Shown: piece after piece, positions 47,186-59,620 of the stretch
Position numbering within the stretch: the first letter of the stretch is position 1
Layout of the letters: every line of letters starts with the position of its first letter
Source: Heterocephalus glaber
Lineage: Eukaryota > Chordata > Mammalia > Rodentia > Bathyergidae
DNA length: 64,000 nt
Assembly: GCF_000247695.1 (NCBI RefSeq)
Contig: NW_004624730.1
Coordinates: 36,424,987-36,488,986 of the forward strand
Reading direction: 5' to 3'
Translations under genes and position numbers: made by a program
The notes under the pieces: generated by a model
The model's database searches: none
What the model was told of the DNA's origin: nothing
What the model saw: the letters and a program-made list of their open reading frames with translations, nothing else

Positions 47186-49101
47186 AGTGTGGGCACCTCC
47201 TTCTTCCATGCTGTCCTCCCTCAAAGGACATCATATTACATGATATTTGGAAAAAATGACCTTTCTCAACCACTCAGTGTACTGTACTAATGGTAAGGCT
47301 TTGAGGGTCTTCTAGGGTTTCAAAAGCACCCCAGGAGTGCTAAATATTGTTTTAATTACTGACTCAAGGGGATGAAGCCTCCTGACCACCATGTCCTGCT
47401 ACATGTCCCAAGTGGTTTTTGGTGGTGTCTGGTTTCCATTCTCTGCAACCCTAATTCCACTTTACTTGAGAATATAATCTCTCAGAGTCCAAGGGGGTTT
47501 GGCTTTGGGAAATATCTTGAGCAATCTTAATACTTTAATAAAATTTATTTCCATTCTCTTACTGACCTGAGGAACTTTTACTTACATCTCTGGGGATTAA
47601 TTATGAACTTGGAGGAGATTTTCAAGCAAACTGTTAGGCTGTTTTTCAAACCTTAATAGTGAAAACTGGAGTTATTTTCTTCTGGTGAAAAAATAGTGTT
47701 TTCTTTTTTATTGCAAGTAATATGGTACCATCCTTCTGGAAATTAAGGCTAGTTTTAAGCAATCTGAATAAGATTCACTACTACGTGTATATTACATCTT
47801 AAATTCAGAAATCAAAATAGTTTATTTTGGGATAAATTATATGAAAAAGTTCATTCTCTTCTAATTAGGGAGAGATTCTTATGCTATCAAAAGAGATCGA
47901 ATTCATTCTTTCCACCATCTTGGAGCCTGTGGAGGCTCTTGAAAATAAAACTTTTAGGTTCATGGCCAGTTTTGTTGGCCATAAGTGGGATCTCTGGAAC
48001 CAGAGAACTACGCAGGTCTTCAGTAGCTTGAGGTCAGGATAGTGAGAGTCAGCCCTGCATTTTATGAAAGCTCATTGAAAGAATTGTAATTATTTAATCC
48101 ACTCAAAAGAAGGTTAAAAGTAAGCTAATTTTGCTCTAAACCTAGAACAGATTAGCATTGGATCCATTATAGGAGGAGAAGGCTAAGCAATAGAATTGGA
48201 CCAACAGATCTCAAGTGCCCCCACCAGGAATATAGACTCCAGTGAAGGTCTGTTGGACCCTCAACAACAATCAAGGCCCAGCTCTCAGTTCTCTGAGACA
48301 GATTTTCAGTAGTGATGGGGAAATGTTTAGGGAACATCCTGAAACCAGACCATAGGAGTCTCTATAATCAAGCAGAGAGTTGCCCTGATGGGGCTTGGGG
48401 AGCTTGGAAGACCAGGACACAAGGAGCCCTGGGGTGGAGGCTTAACTTCCATCCTTGAGAAGGTTCCCACTGACTTTCTGTCTGGAAGGATTTTCAAATA
48501 GTGGTTGGCCTACAAATGGCTCCTCCATTACATGCTGTAGGATGCATTGATGGAGACTGAGTGGAGCTTTGTTAAAACCTTGTGTATTGGGCCAAAAACA
48601 AACTTCGATTTAAATGCTGCTTGGAAATCTTTCTGTATTTCAGCCAACACAACATGGAGACTGGCTGGGGCAGGGCTTAAGGAGACCTTCTTCCTGTGAC
48701 TTGTGCCTACACAGAGATGTTCCTAGAGATCCCATGCAGTTCATGGTAGGGCAGCTGGGGGCCCATCCTCCTGGAGCTGGCCTCACACAGCAGCTGGGAA
48801 GAGAAGGGGAGCAGGCCTTTTTCCCACATATGAGCCATGGAACCACTAGGGTAATCAGGGCAGCTTCCATTCCCAGGGCAGCTTCAACCAAAGTAGGTAT
48901 GGTCCATTCAGGTTCACAGTATGGACAAGTGAATGTTAACAGAACATAAAATGGAACTCTTCAACGCTTTCTCACATTATAGTGGGACAAGCTTATGGCC
49001 ATCCAATACAATATTTTTATTTTCTTTTTCACTCAAAAATACTTATTGAGGGTCTACTATATGCCAGGTGTTCTTGATGCACATTGTTAGAACCAAGGAC
49101 T

Positions 49102-49103
<2 letters not shown>

Positions 49104-49135
<32 letters not shown>
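49104..49135. repeat. (AC)n microsatellite
   Basis: AC run of about 32 bases. A second one lies about 170 bp to the right. Confidence 0.95.
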
Positions 49136-49136
<1 letters not shown>

Positions 49137-49297
49137 CCAAGTCCCCAGAAGGAACTGTATCATAGAGTGTGAGCCTTTCAGACTACATTCATCTTGTGAT
49201 TGTCTTATTTCCCAAAGTCAAGGAGGTTTACATGCCAGGGGCAGGCATTTTGCTAAGAGAGAATGTTTACAAAACTGGAAGAGCACTGCTCCTCCTG

Positions 49298-49305
<8 letters not shown>

Positions 49306-49334
<29 letters not shown>
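49306..49334. repeat. (CA)n microsatellite
   Basis: CA run of about 29 bases. Confidence 0.95.
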
Positions 49335-49337
<3 letters not shown>

Positions 49338-49373
49338 TTAACAAGAGCAAATAAAGGCAAAGTAGCCAGAGCT

Positions 49374-49463
49374 ACTGTGAATGCATTACCCAGAGCTAAA
49401 GAAATGCATTAGGTAACGACTGTGAATGCTTTAGCTAGAGCTAAAGAAATGCATTAGGTAACA
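49374..49463. repeat. Tandem duplication, 2 x 45 bp
   Basis: Two 45-bp units (49374-49418 and 49419-49463), each beginning ACTGTGAATGC and ending AATGCATTAGGTAACR. They differ at only a few positions, most around TTACCCAG versus TTAGCTAG. Confidence 0.9.
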
Positions 49464-50055
49464 ACTCTATGCTTGGAACTCTGAGCAAGTGCAGAGTGAG
49501 ACCAAGAATTCCTCTCATTTGGGAACTCCTCCTTAAATGAGGAAGGGACTGCCTGATATGAATTGGTGGGGCTGGCACTGGACCTGGGGGATTCCTGAAG
49601 ATACAGAAAAGGAGACACACAATTCCAGTACTAGAAAACACCAAAAGGAGCCTGGACAAATGAAGATTCCCATAGCGACTCCTGGATATTGGTCTGATCA
49701 TTGTCTTAATGGGAAAAAATAATCAATAATTGCAGTCACCAACTGACTGTGCGAGGAGTCTTTCCATTGCCCTTCTGCAACAGAAGGAAAGAGATGAGCT
49801 CTGTCTCTGCGATGGAGTTAAAGCACGGAGGTGAATGTGAGAGCCACTGCAAGAAGCCAACCACATTTGCCAATAGCAGTGTTGCTGTGTGAAATTGTCA
49901 TTCCATCTCCTTCTCAGCATGAACACAATCCATGGGAATGAGTAAGAATCTGCAGCCACAGCCAGTGTTGGGAGATCCTTTCCAGACCCCATTCAGGCTC
50001 ACACACAGCTTGACTGTCTGTGGTCACACATTTAAATTTTACTTTATTCACATTT

Positions 50056-50269
50056 CTTTTTCTGTTTTGTGGTACTGGGAATTGAATCTAAGGCCTAGAA
50101 TGTGCCAAGCAAGCAGTCTAGCACTGAACTACATCCCCAGCTCTTTTTACTTTATTTTATTTTGAGTCAAGTTCTCACTAAGTTGCCCAGGCTGACCTTA
50201 AACTTATGATCTTTCTGCCTCAGCCTCTTGAGTAGCTGGGATTATAGATGTTCATCACCACACCTGGCC
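50056..50269 (-). mobile_element. ID-B1 dimeric SINE
   Basis: ID part GGTACTGGGAATTGAATC ... CTACATCCCCAGC, B1 part GCCCAGGCTGACCTTAAAC ... CATCACCACACCTGGCC. Perfect 14-bp target duplication CTTTATTCACATTT (50042-50055 and 50270-50283). Confidence 0.93.
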
Positions 50270-50376
50270 CTTTATTCACATTTTGCCTCCCAGGATAGAC
50301 TGAAAAATCTTTGAAGGCCGAGAGTGTCCCTTGAAAATTAGCAATGCCCACCACTTCATAATATAACAAAATATAT

Positions 50377-50501
50377 GCCAGGTGTGGTGGTGCATGCCTG
50401 TAATCCCAGCACTCAGGAGGCTGAGGCAGGACGATCACTATGAGTTCAAGGCCAGTCTGAACTGCATATGAGGAGGAGGAGGAGGAGGAGGAGGAGGAAG
50501 A
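50377..50501 (+). mobile_element. B1 SINE with (AGG)n tail
   Basis: GCCAGGTGTGGTGGTGCATG, TAATCCCAGCACTCAGGAGG, GAGTTCAAGGCCAGTCTGAAC. The tail has become an (AGG)n microsatellite (50471-50499). Target duplication AACAAAATATAT (50365-50376 and 50502-50513). Confidence 0.93.
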
Positions 50502-52549
50502 AACAAAATATATAGTAGTAGGGCATTAAATCACTGAATGAATCAGAAAGAAGGGCTGAAGATAAATAGGATAGTTTCTAACATGTGCTAAGCATCCACA
50601 GTGTGTGAAAATACAATGGGTTTGTTTGTTGTTCACTCATTCAATCTCTCATTCATTCAAACATTCAGGGAGTGTCCAGTACATTAGGTCAGTAGAGAAG
50701 TCACTCACTTCTTCTGGTAAGAAAACTAGCCGCAAGATGCTCAGGGAATAGACCCTCTGCCCTAATAGCCCCATTTGTGTTCGTCTGCTCTGTCTCCTTC
50801 CTGGTTGTTACGACACTTTTGGTTTAGAAGGAAAAAGATGAAACAAAGTTCACACAAAGTTTATTGTGCCTGTTTGTGTGTTTCCCCAGAGCTTACACTT
50901 AGCAATCCTCAGGAGAGAACTTTGGCTGAACCTGCTGAACTGGAGGAAAAGAATTAGGAACATCTGGGGTCTGTTGACCAGAAAAATTCCCTGTGGTCTG
51001 ACACATGAGCATTTCCCACCCAGCCGTTCTCATCAGAGAACCGAAACTCACTTTCAATCAGCTCAGCTGCTGTTTCTGGCTGTTTACCCCATGTGGCCAA
51101 ATAATATGCTTTTGTGTTGACTCTTCAGATTTAATATATAAGCTCTTGACTTCCTCCTCAGAAAGGTAAGGATTTAGCACTTTTGTTCTGTCCCATTCTT
51201 CCAGTGTAATTATATCATTTTTTTGGTTAAATCAATATTCTGTTAACACTATGGTGATTATTGTAAATATTTTTCCCAGCTAAGGCATACAGTACACTGA
51301 TAATATCGCCTTTGTCACACAACTTTTTTTTCTCTTTGAAGTTCAAAAGTGTTCTGTTTTGATTTATACCTATAATTCTCTTCCAACTTGTTGCCAGAGC
51401 TATGAATCTCTTCAGACTTCAAACACATCAAGTAATCTACTGATTTTTTAAAATTTTTTAACACTTTCCACCTGGAGCCCCCTGGTCTCCCACTCCTTAG
51501 CTGCGTCCCTATTTCCTGAGCCCTGTATTCTCCTTTTTCCTGCATTTGGCTACTTAGATGGTGGAGTAAGCTCTCTAGTACCTCTCCAACAAAGTGTGCT
51601 TGGCTTCTATTGAATTTTTCCTTGTTTGTACATTTTAAAAAATGAAGATCCATTTTTGTTCTGTAAATAGCTTGTTCTTTTTCATGGGTGTAGTTGTATT
51701 CTCTCTCTGAAGGTATTGTTGCTTTCTTGAAAGTATATTCTAGTCTTTACAGTGCTTTTGGGTTTCCTCTGAATTTCCATGTTTGATTACAATTCCCAGT
51801 AGTCATTATAACTTAGTTCTTTGTGGAATGCAGTTTTCCTGGAGAAAGGACATCCAGCTTGCTTCCCCAGGGATCTAAGCTGGGTCACTTGGACTCCCCA
51901 GTATGTTTTCTGTTGGAGGTACCTGGTTGGTGGAGTGCGAAATGGTCTAGGATCAACCTGTGTTCAGTTTAGTTTCCATCAACACACCACCTCCTGAGAT
52001 GTTCCTGGTGCCTCCAATCCTGCATTGCTGTCAGTGGTCCTGTGGGCCCAACCTGTGAGCTTTCTGCCTCCTCTCCTACCGAGTGCCTGGTCTCTAGGTC
52101 ACCCATCCCCTGACACCTGGTTTCCACTTTCCAACATTTTCTTTGTATCTCTGCACTCTCATTGCTTTTTAAAAACGTTGGCCTTGAGGTTCTGTTTTGT
52201 TTTATTTATTTTGCCTGTAACAAAATCTCTATACTGAGGTGAATTTGGGGAAAGGAAAGGAGGCAAAGGACAGTTGTCAATCCATCAGGTTTGCTCGGAT
52301 AGCTTCTCCATCTTTATCCAGTGGAAAAAAAGTACTTTAAACAGATTTGATGGGAATTCCATCCATTTTGAGAAGGTGGCTGAATCTTAGGTCTCTAGGC
52401 CCAGTTCATCACCCTTACTGAGCTGGTGTCTGTCGTGTATACAGTGAACAATTATATTTGTGAATTCTTTACATGAATAAATGAAGCAGGTGTTCTCTGT
52501 AGACTCTCAGAAGGAGAGCCCAGCAAGCTCCTCGACCTCAGGAGCAGCG

Positions 52550-52665
52550 GGATCACTGAAGGAGCTTCCAAAATTACAGATTTCTGGGGATCACTATAGA
52601 GCTAACAATACTAATCTCAGGAACTGGATCCTGGGTAAATGCATGTTTGCCAAGTAACTACCCAC
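52550..52665 (+). repeat. MER5-like fragment
   Basis: GGGATCACTGAAGGAGCTTC, AATTACAGATTTCTGGGGAT and CAGGAACTGGATCCTGGG are reminiscent of MER5 hAT elements. Diverged; low certainty. Confidence 0.4.
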
Positions 52666-55127
52666 ATCTAGCCTTCTAGTTACATGAGAAAAATAAACCT
52701 CTAGTTTCAAAGGCAGCGTTAGTCCTATTTTTGTTGCCTGCAGCTAAAGGCAACCCCTGTAGATAGGCAAGGCTGAGAGTCCAAGGTACTAAAGTGTCCA
52801 CTGGGGAGCAGATAGCTCAGGGCAAACCTCTCTAGAAATAAGCAGCCAGCTGGGGGCCTCCAGGTGGTGATGATGGGGTGCGGGAAGTGTTGGCCATTCC
52901 TCTCATCTCCTAGGTGATCTGTGGTACTTGCTCTTTGTGCTTGTGCCCCAAAACTCAGTTTTTGGTTCTCAAATCCTAGTTTAGAATCACAAAGGTTAAC
53001 ATCAATTACTTTTGGCTTTCTTCAATCCCTGCCTATCAACTGTTGTCTTTCACGAGGCCACTTGGTCATTGCACAAGGAAGTGGGCAAAGAAAACCCCAC
53101 AGATTAATAACTGAAGATAGTAAATATCTTCCACATTTATTAACAACAGTCTGCTCATTGTTGCTGGCCTACCCTAGCCTTACCTTCAGCAGGAGAGGTG
53201 GGTTTACCCTCTGAATGCTGAAGACAGATCTTGGGGAATCCCCAGAGATGGAGAACAGGGAGCCTCGGGTAGAGGAGTGGCTCGAGCCTAAGGGCGTCTC
53301 CTGAGGACTAAGGAAGAACACAGATGGGGATTTCTTCCTGGAAGCAGGGGTCAATTCAGTGCTAAATACCCAAGTCAGAGAAGCAGCAGGAAAGAAGACA
53401 GCTCAAGGGGATGCAGCACAAGGACAGGGGAGTAAGTAGAGCTCATGGATGGTTCTGAGCTGCTCTTTTAAGAAGTCTCAAAAGGCAGCCAGAAGGGAGA
53501 GTCAAGGTTCTGGACAAGCTTAGGGAATCAGAAATATTTTTGGCCATTTTGGAAAATTCAGTCCACCACTATAAGATCTACCTTTGGAAGGCTTGGGTCT
53601 GGGATGCAGGAAGGATTCAAAAGGAAGAGATGACTGTAACGCCTGGCCCTGAAACTGTTCACCCTCAAGGCATTTCCCATCTGATTCCATTGGTTTCTGG
53701 ACAGTGAGTCACACATTGCGGGTAAAAGCTGTTTCGAGACTCGTTCTTCTCTGTCTTCCTCTCTGTCCTCTGTTGCCCCTCACTTATTCCCTCACCTCCG
53801 CCTTCTGCACAGGACATCCCCTTTGGAGTCCCACAGTGTCCTATGCGCATCCCTCTCCTTGGGCTTACTATTCCCAACTGTAATATTCTGGCTATTGCCC
53901 ATTGCTGGTACTTCCTTCTCCTTTTTCTCATGTTTTTGTGACTGGCTAACTTTTCTCCTGGGTGACACATTGTCTCTAAGGGGTTTAATGCATTCAAGTT
54001 TTCTTGGCTTGGGAACCACCGATCTTTTCAAGGTGCATTCAAGGTGACTTTAGTGCAGTTCTGATTTGGTAAGTGTTATTTTTATGGGTTGGCAGTGGGC
54101 CTGGGAGAGATGATTTTGTTTGCACTGGTGCAGGTTTTTGGCTCCTCATACACTAAACTCATGTATTCATTTACTACTGATGTAGGGGTGACTCATATAA
54201 AATGGAAGTAAAAAGCTGAGTTACTTGGGAGCTTGACAATGGAATACTTGAAACCACCATTTGGTGCCACTTTGCCGATATTCCTTCTCCCTTTCCATCT
54301 TCCTGAGCAGCAATACTGCACCCCCAGACACTGCATCAGCTCTTTGCCTCAATGCTGGGTCAAGTCAATCCACTTTCCTGAAAGAAAATTCCAGTAGAAT
54401 AAAATAAGCAGGTAAAGCCACTGCTTTACACCTAGTAAGGGAATGACTGAAAGCCAGCTGTAATAAAAACAATGGTAATATTAATATTAAGCATATTAAT
54501 ATTAGTGCTTGCAAGCACCAGGAAAAGCTGTTTGTGCCTTTGTCTTGTTTGTGCTCTATTATCTATTGGTTATTACCATCCTCTTCCTTAGGGGAAGGAG
54601 TGGTATCTGCTCTTTGGATTCAGGCAAAGCATGGTTTTTAACACCCAGATTCTTGCTCTTAAACCATGAGAGGGGTTGTAAATCATGACTGAACAGTAGT
54701 AAGTAGTAGTATCCTCTAGGCACTGAAAATGTGAAATGAGATGCCCACATTGATACTCTGAAGAGAATACTCATATTCATGAATGTTACTTCTTGTATTT
54801 ACAAATTACTTCATTTCACATCACAGGAAAATGTTTTCCTTGATTCAGTCAAAGAAAATTCTGTGGTATGTGAACCAGTTATGTAGTTTGTTGAAAGTTC
54901 TCCTTATTAACCACGAGACAATAATAGGATGTCTCTTTTCTATTTTTCTGAAGTATGTTTCTCTTTTTCATTTACTAGATCACACATGAAATATTTGAAT
55001 TAATCATACAAATTATTTTTTTCCCAAATGACCAAAATCCTTTGCTTTTATTGTACGAGTTGAGACATCCAGAAATATATCAAGAAATATTGGTTGTAAC
55101 AAAATTTCCTCCTGTAATCACCAAAGA

Positions 55128-55277
55128 TTTTTGTTTTTGTTTTTTGAGACAGGGTCTCGCTATATAGTTCAGGCCTTAAACTCACTATGTAGCCCAGGCT
55201 GGCCTCGAACAAGGCGATCCTCCTTCCTCAGCCTCCCAAGTGCTGGGATTACAGGCATGTACCACTATGCCCGGCAG
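55128..55277 (-). mobile_element. B1 SINE
   Basis: GAGACAGGGTCTCGCTATAT, AGCCCAGGCTGGCCTCGAAC, GTGCTGGGATTACAGGCATG. Perfect 15-bp target duplication TGTAATCACCAAAGA (55113-55127 and 55278-55292). One of the least diverged SINEs here. Confidence 0.95.
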
Positions 55278-55506
55278 TGTAATCACCAAAGAAACAAATC
55301 ATATTTCAACTCCCAACACCAGTGTGTCCTTTCTCAGAAGTAATACAGCATTTTTATTCATGTGTAGGAGTCTCCTCCATCCCAGTGGAGAGAGTTAATG
55401 ATCCTCCTGAAACAGTAGCTCTTGGAGCAGAAATTACTGATAACACAGTAGAACTGTCATGTGTTCCTCGACAGGAGGAAATCAGCATTTTAAAATCCTC
55501 TAGGAG

Positions 55507-55679
55507 GATGGTGGTGTGCACAATCTGGGAGGCTGAGGCAGGAGGACTGCAAATTCAAGCCCACCCCAAGCAACTTAGTAACTTAGCAAGACTTTGTTTC
55601 AAAAAAAAATTTTTTTTTAAAAGGCCATGGATGTAGCTCAGTGGAAAGACCCTGAGTTCAATTCCAGTGTTTCAAAAAA
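55507..55679 (+). mobile_element. B1-ID dimeric SINE
   Basis: B1-like left part (GGAGGCTGAGGCAGGAGGAC), an A-rich linker, then an ID-like right part (ATGTAGCTCAGTGGAAAGAC, CCTGAGTTCAATTCCAGTG). Same dimer type as the antisense ID-B1 copies. Confidence 0.85.
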
Positions 55680-55810
55680 TTATCTATAGATTGACAATCC
55701 TTAGGAGCACTTTGGAACACTTTAGAGAAGTCTGGAACACTTTGCTCTTCTAAGTTTCTGACAAGGATTCCTAAGGGCCAGTTACCAAGGTGCACCTCCC
55801 TATGTCTTTT

Positions 55811-55873
55811 TTATTTTTGGTACTGGGAATCGAACTCGGGACCTTGCGCTTGCGAGGCAGGCTAAATCCCTGG
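55811..55873 (-). mobile_element. ID-type SINE with internal deletion
   Basis: GGTACTGGGAATCGAACTC, CTTGCGCTTGCGAGGCAGG, then directly CTAAATCCCTGG. About 15 bases around the A box are missing relative to the other copies. Perfect 13-bp target duplication CCCTATGTCTTTT (55798-55810 and 55874-55886). Confidence 0.9.
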
Positions 55874-58800
55874 CCCTATGTCTTTTCATTTAACAGGACC
55901 AGAGTTGCAGGGTCAAGCTTGGGATAGGCCATGGGTGACTTGCTGATGGCAATCAGAAATCATTTAGAGAAATGCAAGCATATTGCACCAGTCATACTAA
56001 AGGATTCAATAGTGCAAACACATAGTCGTTTAAGTAAAGTGCCCAGAAGACTTTTCTAGAAGTCTCACTGAGCAAGAGATCTCATGGGTTGGATGTAGCT
56101 CACCATCAAGCTGCTGCCCCTGCCTGAGTCCCAGAGACAACTTCATGGCCAAATAGGATTGAAGTGAGGCAGGTGCTTTGTGATAATGAGATCAGAATTA
56201 GATCAGTGAGTGAATTTCTCTCAGTGGACTTTAGATCTACCAGTTTTTGTAAAACTATTTGTATTTTGAAGTTAGTATCACTGAGTGGATAAGGATATGG
56301 GGTTATGACTGGCAGCTTTCATTGGATTGAGCCCCTGGTCTCTATAAAGTGCCCCCCTTCATGGTTGGTAATGCTTCTTACCTTACATTGTCGTATTAAA
56401 ATAGCTACACAAGTTTTCTTGTGATGAATATTTGCATGGCAATTGTTCACCCTCACTTTTAATTGTTTTCTGTCTTCCCACATTTAAAATGTGTATATTA
56501 TATGTGGCACAAGTTTTTATTCAGGATTACACTCTTAGCTTTGTACTTTGGGTATTTAGCCAACTTGTACTAATTACTGATGTATGTGGGTTTATATCTA
56601 CTTTCTATGACTTCTCAATTTTGATCCTCCTACTTTTTTCTTATCTTCTTTTCTATTACTTCTGTTTTACTCAACTTGTTATAGTCTGCTTTATTATCTG
56701 CCTCCACGTATTCACTGGTTATTCTGGCTTTGTACAGACTCAGGCATTACCTGTAGTTGTGGGTTCCACAGACTGAAGAAAAGGAGAAGCCTCTCCCGGT
56801 GCTCCAGTGAACAATAAAGGGATTACACTTAGAAATTAGTGGGCTGGATAGACTAAGAGAGAGAAAAATTTGAATCAGGCAATTCTTTGAAGGGGTCCAT
56901 GCAATACATAGTTATAACAGAAGGGAGTATAAGTGGAAACAAACACAGAAGAGAGAAGTGAGATCATACATTCTAATTATAGTGAAAGTTCCTTGGCTCC
57001 AAATGGAGCAAGGTTTACCAATTTTAATACATTTCTATTCTTTGAGAAGTAGTCATGCCATTAATATTTTGAAGTAAAAATTAAGCAGCACTAATTATTT
57101 CGTTGCTTAATTTCTTGTAGTATCTTGGGCAGTTTTAGTAAAAGAAACAGGTTATTATCTACAAACCTTATTGTCATCCCTCTTCCTGGCTTTCCCTGTG
57201 ATTGAAAGGAAGAGTTACCGTTTCTGTTTCTAAATCTGACACTGCTAATTCCCTATCTCTATCCCTGACTGTTCTCTGGAATATTTCCTCCATATGCTTT
57301 GACATCTTTGCTATTGCTCCACTGGTCTCTCCTGAGGATAAATCCCTTTTGTCATTCCTATCCCTGTAGTTATATTTAATCTATTGTATCACATTTCTAA
57401 GAGGTTTGTACCCGCCACTTCTATTTCTTTTTTCATTTTAATATTTTTCCCTTTAGTTTCATTGGGTCATTTCAAAAGGAAAAAAAAAGCACAAAAGGAG
57501 CTTATTTGTTTTAAATTTTATCATCCACTCATTTCCTCATGGATATATTTATTATCTAGGATATTTTCAGCTACATGTAAAAAGAAATCTATCTAAAAGT
57601 GGCTTAAATAATGCAACATCACAAGAGACCTGAGACAGGGCTGTTCTAGGACTGGTGAAATATTCAACAATAATATCCAAGACTCAAGCTCTTATCTTAT
57701 TCCAATTCTTGTTATATTGGATTTATCCGAAGCCTTGTTTCTTTGTGGTTGCAAGGTGGTCATAACTCCAGGCATCACACTTCATACAATTATGCTCAAG
57801 GGCAACAAAAAGAGCAGTTTCTTCTCACATAGCTCTTTTAATCAGGAGGATAAGCATTTCAAAAAGCTCCTTATCAGATTTATATGGGGCCATTACTCAA
57901 AATAATGTCATATGTCCTAGCTGCAAAGGAGTCTGGGAATATGAATGTGTGATATTTTAACTCTCAGTGGTACAAGATGGCTCTGTCAGTGAGCAAGTAG
58001 CATTTGGCACGTTACGGTTCATAGTAGGAAATCAGTAGTGTTGACCTCAGATAACTCCTTTTTTGCTTCTGGTCTTGTGCTCCAGGTCCATGTAACCAAT
58101 CACTACTGAAAATTTCCACTTGGGCGACACACAGGTTTCTCAAGTGTTATTTCCCCTCCTTACTATCTCCTGTTCCCAGCTCTTCTCTGTATTCCATTTC
58201 AGCACCACTACGTGCTTGCCAAAGCAAGAGTTTAGGTATCAATTTTGACTCTTCCCTTTCTCTCACCCTCTCTCATTACCCTGTCTAATTGCCTTTATGT
58301 CCTAAAGCACCCTCCAAGACATCTACATCTCTCCATCCTCACTTCCCCCATGCTGTCTTGCTCATTGCTGAACCACCAACCAGTGCTGAACATAGCAAAG
58401 CAGTAGCTCAATTTGCCCATGCAACAAATGTCCACCATTCATGGAAAACAGGCATTTTAAGATAAGCAATGAATATGCTCTCTCTATACACATTAGCCAT
58501 TTCCAGATTCTGAAGGGGTTAACTGGGGCTTGGGGGTGGGGTGGGGGAAGGCCATGTGCAGTAGGAGGAGTATAAACAGAAGAGGACCATTAAGGGCATA
58601 AAGGGTGTTAACTCATGGTCTCCTCTCCTTATGCTCCAGTTGTGTCAGGAGACAGAGGCTGCCGTCCCTGCAAGTCATAACTGAAGTGAATAAAACTGAA
58701 AGCCAATTTTTGATTCCCAAATGTTTTAGCTATCTAGACTTTCCAGTGGACTTGATGGAGCAGAGTAATGCAAAAAAGCAGGCCCTCCAGCCCCAGGGTT

Positions 58801-59214
58801 TTATAGTACCTATAAAACATGTTTTACAGTTTCTGCTCAATTTTATGCTGTTAAGCTAAACATCTGACATCATATGGCACTTTAAGCATGTTGATTTATA
58901 GTAAGGCAGCAATTGCATCTGTAATAAAAAGTCCAAAATATGGGTTTTAAAAGTAATCTACTGTATTTATTATTGACATAAACAGTTACCTGCAGTTCAT
59001 TTGAACAACATCTTAGATTTAACTCATGTATTAAAGATATTATGATTCCCACTCAGCAAGGTCACCACCAAGGTGAAAACTGTATGTGCTTGAAAATGAA
59101 AAAGATCTAGAGTATAGTGATAAATATTTTAAAGATAAATGATATATAGGATTTCACCTTTGTACATTCTTGTTTAATAATCATATTCTGCTTATTTTCA
59201 TTTTTACATCCACC

Positions 59215-59400
59215 CACAACCCCCAATTTTCAATCCCGGAAAACCACTAATCTGTTTTCCATCTCTATAATTTTGTTGTTTCAAGAATTCTATATAAATG
59301 GAATCATACAGTTAGTAACCTTTGAGCTTGAGTTTTGAAAAATTTTAGCATAATTCCCTTAAGTTCTGTGTGGATTGCCTCATGCGTGTTTCAACCAGGT
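59215..59400 (-). mobile_element. L1M 3' fragment, antisense
   Basis: ACCACTAATCTGTTTTCCATC, TATAAATGGAATCATACAG, AGCATAATTCCCTTAAG: the complement of an old L1M 3' end. Confidence 0.8.
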
Positions 59401-59541
59401 AGTTAAAATGCAGGTAACATGATTCAACTAGTTTAAAAATCACTTAAATAAAAACAAAAAAATGGAATCTGAATTCAAAGTAATTTCACAACAGGTGTAC
59501 ATTATTTATAATTATGAGTTCTTCTTAAATCTTTTTTTTTT

Positions 59542-59620
59542 TTTTTTGTACCAGGGATCGAACTCAGGACCTTGTGCTTGCAAGGCAGGTGCTGGAACCA
59601 CTGAGCTAAATCCCTGGCCC
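59542..59620 (-). mobile_element. ID-type SINE
   Basis: Long T tail, GTACCAGGGATCGAACTC, CAAGGCAGGTGCTGGAACC, GAGCTAAATCCCTGGCCC. Flanked by TTAAATCTTTTTTTT-type repeats (from 59526 and from about 59627); T-runs blur the exact edge. Confidence 0.9.

Noticed and set aside
56432..56776. 114-codon hydrophobic open frame
   Set aside because: It lies in AT- and T-rich DNA with no domain, splice signals or similarity that I recognise. T-rich DNA yields Phe/Leu/Ile-rich frames by chance.
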